From NCBI GenBank assembly GCA_027450185.1, contig DAIDKF010000011.1:1-64000 (forward strand): DNA of 64,000 bases, read 5' to 3'. This document shows, piece by piece, positions 60,924 through 64,000 of the stretch. The translations under genes and the position numbers were made by a program. The DNA comes from Granulicella sp. GTDB taxonomy: Bacteria; Acidobacteriota; Terriglobia; Terriglobales; Acidobacteriaceae. The notes under the pieces are model-generated. The model was given only the letters and a program-made list of their open reading frames with translations. It did not search any database and was not told where the DNA came from. Numbering within the stretch: the first letter of the stretch is position 1; each line of letters begins with the position of its first letter.

Positions 60924-61769
60924 ATGGAAACCGCCCTCAACGAAAGGTCGCCCGACAACCCCATGTCTCGTCCCCGCCTCAGCATCGTCATTCCGGCCTA
61001 TAACGAGAGCGCCCGCATCGAAGCCGCACTCTCCAGCGTCCTCGGCTGTGTCGCATCGCGCCACTGGGACGCCGAGATTCTGGTCGTCGACGACGGTTCC
61101 ACAGACAACACCTCCGCCATCATCCACCGCTGGATGGCCACCCATCCCAACCTCCATCTCATCCAGAATCCAGGCAATCGCGGCAAAGGCTACTCCGTCC
61201 GCAACGGTCTCCTCCAGGCCGCCGGGGAGATCGTCCTCTTCTCCGACGCCGATCTCTCCGCGCCCATCGAGGAAGCCGAGCGCCTCATCGACGCCCTCCA
61301 CGCCGGCGCCGACGTCGCCATCGGGTCCCGCTGGCTCGACAAGCAGAAGCAGACCATCCATCAGCCTCTCTACCGCCGCTTCTTTGGCCGCTGTTTCAAC
61401 TGGGTTACGCGCAAGATCATGGGCCTGCCCTTCAAGGACACGCAGTGCGGCTTCAAGGCCTTCAAGCGCGACGCCGCCCAGACCATCTTCCGCCTCCAGA
61501 CCATCGAGCGCTGGGGCTTCGACCCCGAGATTCTCTTCATCGCCCGCAAGCTCAAATACTCCATCGTTGAAGTCCCCGTCACCTGGGGCCACGACGAGCG
61601 CAGCCGCATCTCCTACCTCAAAGACGGCCTCAAGATGCTCGAAGAGATGGGACAGATCCGCGCCAACAGCCTCCGCGGACGCTACGACGAAGCCATCGCC
61701 GCCATGAAGGACACCACCAAGATGGTCACCCCGCCCGTAGAACGCAACACCCGCTCCGCAACCCCCTAG
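60924..61769 (+). CDS. Glycosyltransferase family 2 (dolichyl-phosphate beta-glucosyltransferase-like)
   Basis: RLSIVIPAYNESARIEAALSSVL...EILVVDDGSTDNTSAIIHRWM...NPGNRGKGYSVRNGLLQAAGEIVLFSDADLSAPIEEAERL...GLPFKDTQCGFKAFKRDAAQTIF. Confidence 0.93.
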   Translation: METALNERSPDNPMSRPRLSIVIPAYNESARIEAALSSVLGCVASRHWDAEILVVDDGSTDNTSAIIHRWMATHPNLHLIQNPGNRGKGYSVRNGLLQAAGEIVLFSDADLSAPIEEAERLIDALHAGADVAIGSRWLDKQKQTIHQPLYRRFFGRCFNWVTRKIMGLPFKDTQCGFKAFKRDAAQTIFRLQTIERWGFDPEILFIARKLKYSIVEVPVTWGHDERSRISYLKDGLKMLEEMGQIRANSLRGRYDEAIAAMKDTTKMVTPPVERNTRSATP

Positions 61770-61931
61770 AAGATCTCTCTATTCCGGTCTGTTTTGTGGG
61801 GGGCAGACCTCTGTCCCGCCGTGAGTTCTGCTTCGACCAAGCTGCTTGTGCGGCCGGGGAGATGCTGAGGGCACACTCCAAAACTTCGCTAATCGTACAA
61901 TGCGGCTGATCCCCCGCTCTACAATCTCTCC

Positions 61932-62573
61932 ATGTCACATCCCGGCCCCGCACTCACACCCGCCGACCAGCGCCATCATCATTGGGAGACCATCTACGCC
62001 GCCAAGCCCTCCACCCAGCACAGTTGGTACCAACCCACTCCTTCCGTCTCGCTCGCCCTCATCCAATCCGCCGCCCTCGACCCCGGCGCAAAGATCATCG
62101 ACATCGGCGGCGGAGCCTCCACCCTCCCCGACCATCTCCTCACCCAGGGCTACCGCAACCTCACCGTCCTCGACCTCGCCTCCGCCGCTCTCGACCAATC
62201 CCGCCAGCGCCTCGGCCTCGCCGCTTCCACCATCGACTGGATCGCTGCCGACATCCTCGCCTGGCAGCCGCCCACGCGTTACGCCCTCTGGCACGACCGC
62301 GCCGTCTTCCACTTCCTCACCGACCCCGCCGCGCGCGCAGCCTACCTCGCCACGCTCACCCGCGCTCTCCTTCCCGGAGCCTCCGTCATCCTGGCCACCT
62401 TCGCCCTCGACGGCCCCGAAAAATGCAGCGGCCTCCCCGTCCGCCGCTACAGCCCCCAAACTCTCGCCGACGAACTGGGCTCCGCCTTCACCCTCCTCGA
62501 ATCCACCACCGAAGACCACCACACCCCCTCCGGAGGCCTCCAGCGCTTCGTCTACTGCCGCTTCGGGCACTAG
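61932..62573 (+). CDS. Class I SAM-dependent methyltransferase
   Basis: HHHWETIYAAKPSTQHSWYQPTPSVSLALIQSAALDPGAKIIDIGGGASTLPDHLLTQGYRNLTVLDLASAAL...LWHDRAVFHFLTDPAARAAYLATLTRALLPGASVILATFALDGP. Confidence 0.93.
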   Translation: MSHPGPALTPADQRHHHWETIYAAKPSTQHSWYQPTPSVSLALIQSAALDPGAKIIDIGGGASTLPDHLLTQGYRNLTVLDLASAALDQSRQRLGLAASTIDWIAADILAWQPPTRYALWHDRAVFHFLTDPAARAAYLATLTRALLPGASVILATFALDGPEKCSGLPVRRYSPQTLADELGSAFTLLESTTEDHHTPSGGLQRFVYCRFGH

Positions 62574-62834
62574 CACCTCCGCCCAGCGATTCTCCCTCCG
62601 CTTCCACACGATGGCCTCATCGTTTGTCGAACAGCGCAGTCAAACCGCCGCATCACCCTCACCGCAAGACTTCTACTCCGCGAAGCTGGCTTACCCTCGA
62701 CGCGCCGCCCCAGAACTGCAAAACCTGTCAACCCCCTTTACCCCTTACAAATCGTCAAAACCCCTATAAACACTGGCGATATATATCTTCAAAACCTGGC
62801 ATAGTTACCCCCTGCAACCAGCTACAATTTAAAT

Positions 62835-63128
62835 AAGTCATTCCTTCTACAAGCGTCTCCAGCCATGCAGCGCGCCCACAAGCGTCTTAAATGACTTGAC
62901 ATATCCCTGCCGGAGGGCGTCAGCCCGCACCGCAGCCGCAAGTTCAATGAATGCAATAATTTACCTGTAACCATCGCTATATCAGCAGGTTACAGGCACA
63001 ACTTCGCTAACCCGCATGCTTTGAATAATTTGCCGCAACCTGCCTGAATAGAATAATTTACAGGCACAAAAGCTGCTAAATGTCACATTCCATTAGTTCA
63101 GCCAAAAAGAGGGGGGGGAGGGGGGGGG
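62835..63128. repeat. Repeat-rich intergenic region ending in a poly-G tract
   Basis: AAGTCATT/AATGACTT and CCTGTAACC/GGTTACAGG inverted repeats, ACAAGCGTCT direct repeat, three AATAATTT elements, then G8-A-G9. Confidence 0.75.
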
Positions 63129-63272
63129 TACCCCGAAATCCCGCTGCGACACCCACTCGAAGGCGCTCTTCATCCAGAACGGGTCCGTGCGAGTACCGGC
63201 TAGAGCCCCTTCAAACCCGCACCGTCAGGTGCGAGAATAGGACTCGTTTCTCCCTCTGCTTGAGGTCACATC

Positions 63273-64000
63273 TTGCTCCGTTCGTTTTTCATTGGTCTCT
63301 CGACCAACAAGGTCTTCCGCGCATTCTCTGAGCGCTCCGCCCTTGGCCGCCGGGTCTCCCGCCGCTTCGTCGCCGGCATGACCGTTGAGGAGGCCATCGC
63401 GGCCACCGTCCAACTCAACGCCGAAGGCATAGATGTATCCCTCGACTCCCTCGGTGAGAGCGTACTCGATGTCGCCCACGCCGAAGCCAGCGCCGCCGTC
63501 TACCACCGCCTCCTCGACGCCGTCGAGGCTCAGCACCTCCGCGCCAACGTCAGCGTCAAGCTCACCCAGGTCGGCATGGACATCGGCGGCCCCTCCGCTG
63601 GTCCCGCCCTCGCCGAGCGCATCGTCGATAACATGGTCGCCCACGCCGCTTACATCGGCAGCTTCGTCCGCATCGACATGGAGGGCGCCGAGTACACCGA
63701 GCCCACCCTCGCCCTCACCGAGCGCCTCCACCAACGCTACCCCGGAGCCGTCGGAACAGTCCTCCAGGCCTACCTTTTCCGCACCGAAAACGACGTAGAA
63801 CGCCTGCTTTCACAGGGGATTCGCATCCGTCTTTGCAAGGGCGCATACAAAGAACCCGCCAACATCGCCTTCCCCGCCAAGTCCGACGTCGATGCCAACT
63901 ACATCAAGCTCATGAAGCGCGTCGTCAGCAGCCCGGTCTTCTGCGGCATCGCCACCCACGACGAAGCCATCGTCAACCATCTCCGCGCCTTTGTCGCCGA
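63273..64000 (+). CDS. Proline dehydrogenase, 5' part (runs off the window)
   Basis: From TTG 63273: LLRSFFIGLSTNKVFRAFSERSALGRRVSRRFVAGMTVEEAIAATVQLNAEGIDVSLDSLGESV...ANVSVKLTQVGMDIGG...VRIDMEGAEYTEPTLALTERLHQRYPGAVGTVLQAYLFRTENDVERLLSQGIRIRLCKGAYKEP. Missing from the supplied ORF track. Confidence 0.93.
   Translation, partial: MLRSFFIGLSTNKVFRAFSERSALGRRVSRRFVAGMTVEEAIAATVQLNAEGIDVSLDSLGESVLDVAHAEASAAVYHRLLDAVEAQHLRANVSVKLTQVGMDIGGPSAGPALAERIVDNMVAHAAYIGSFVRIDMEGAEYTEPTLALTERLHQRYPGAVGTVLQAYLFRTENDVERLLSQGIRIRLCKGAYKEPANIAFPAKSDVDANYIKLMKRVVSSPVFCGIATHDEAIVNHLRAFVA

Noticed and set aside
61846-62769. 307-aa plus-strand Pro/Ser-rich ORF
   Set aside because: Overlaps the methyltransferase gene in another frame with low-complexity P/S/T composition; shadow ORF.

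Overview
This 64 kb window looks like the chromosome of an acidobacterium of the Terriglobales type (Terriglobus/Granulicella/Edaphobacter-like). That placement is an inference from gene content: an Oar-like TonB receptor, a split gcvPA/gcvPB and many DUF-level acidobacterial-style proteins. Main blocks: (1) tatA (partial), glgC and a glycine-cleavage cluster gcvT-gcvH-gcvPA-hyp-gcvPB (0-10 kb). (2) A surface-glycan region (10.5-28 kb) with an ABC exporter, at least seven glycosyltransferases, galE, two NodB-type deacetylases and an O-antigen-ligase-like protein. It is bisected by an intact tRNA-Arg(CCG) and flanked by a truncated tRNA-Arg-like remnant. (3) A complete malonate decarboxylase operon mdcABCDEFGH with divergent mdcR (28-36.3 kb). 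(4) An unusual accessory cluster (36.5-46.1 kb) with a ~1160-aa TonB-dependent/Oar-like receptor, three PstS-like binding proteins with no transporter permease or ATPase, a small secreted Cache-like protein and a YncE-like beta-propeller. (5) A high-GC housekeeping block (46-64 kb) with thiL, an M23 peptidase, a YggS homologue, nfo, HU, sppA, a CysJ-like reductase and the 5' part of a proline dehydrogenase. Leads most worth following: the TonB receptor/orphan-PstS cluster, an MqnC-like protein that has lost the radical-SAM cysteine motif, a fusion of a catalytically degenerate formyltransferase-like domain to a NodB deacetylase, and several precise non-coding repeats. All family calls come from reading the translated sequences; no database searches were run.
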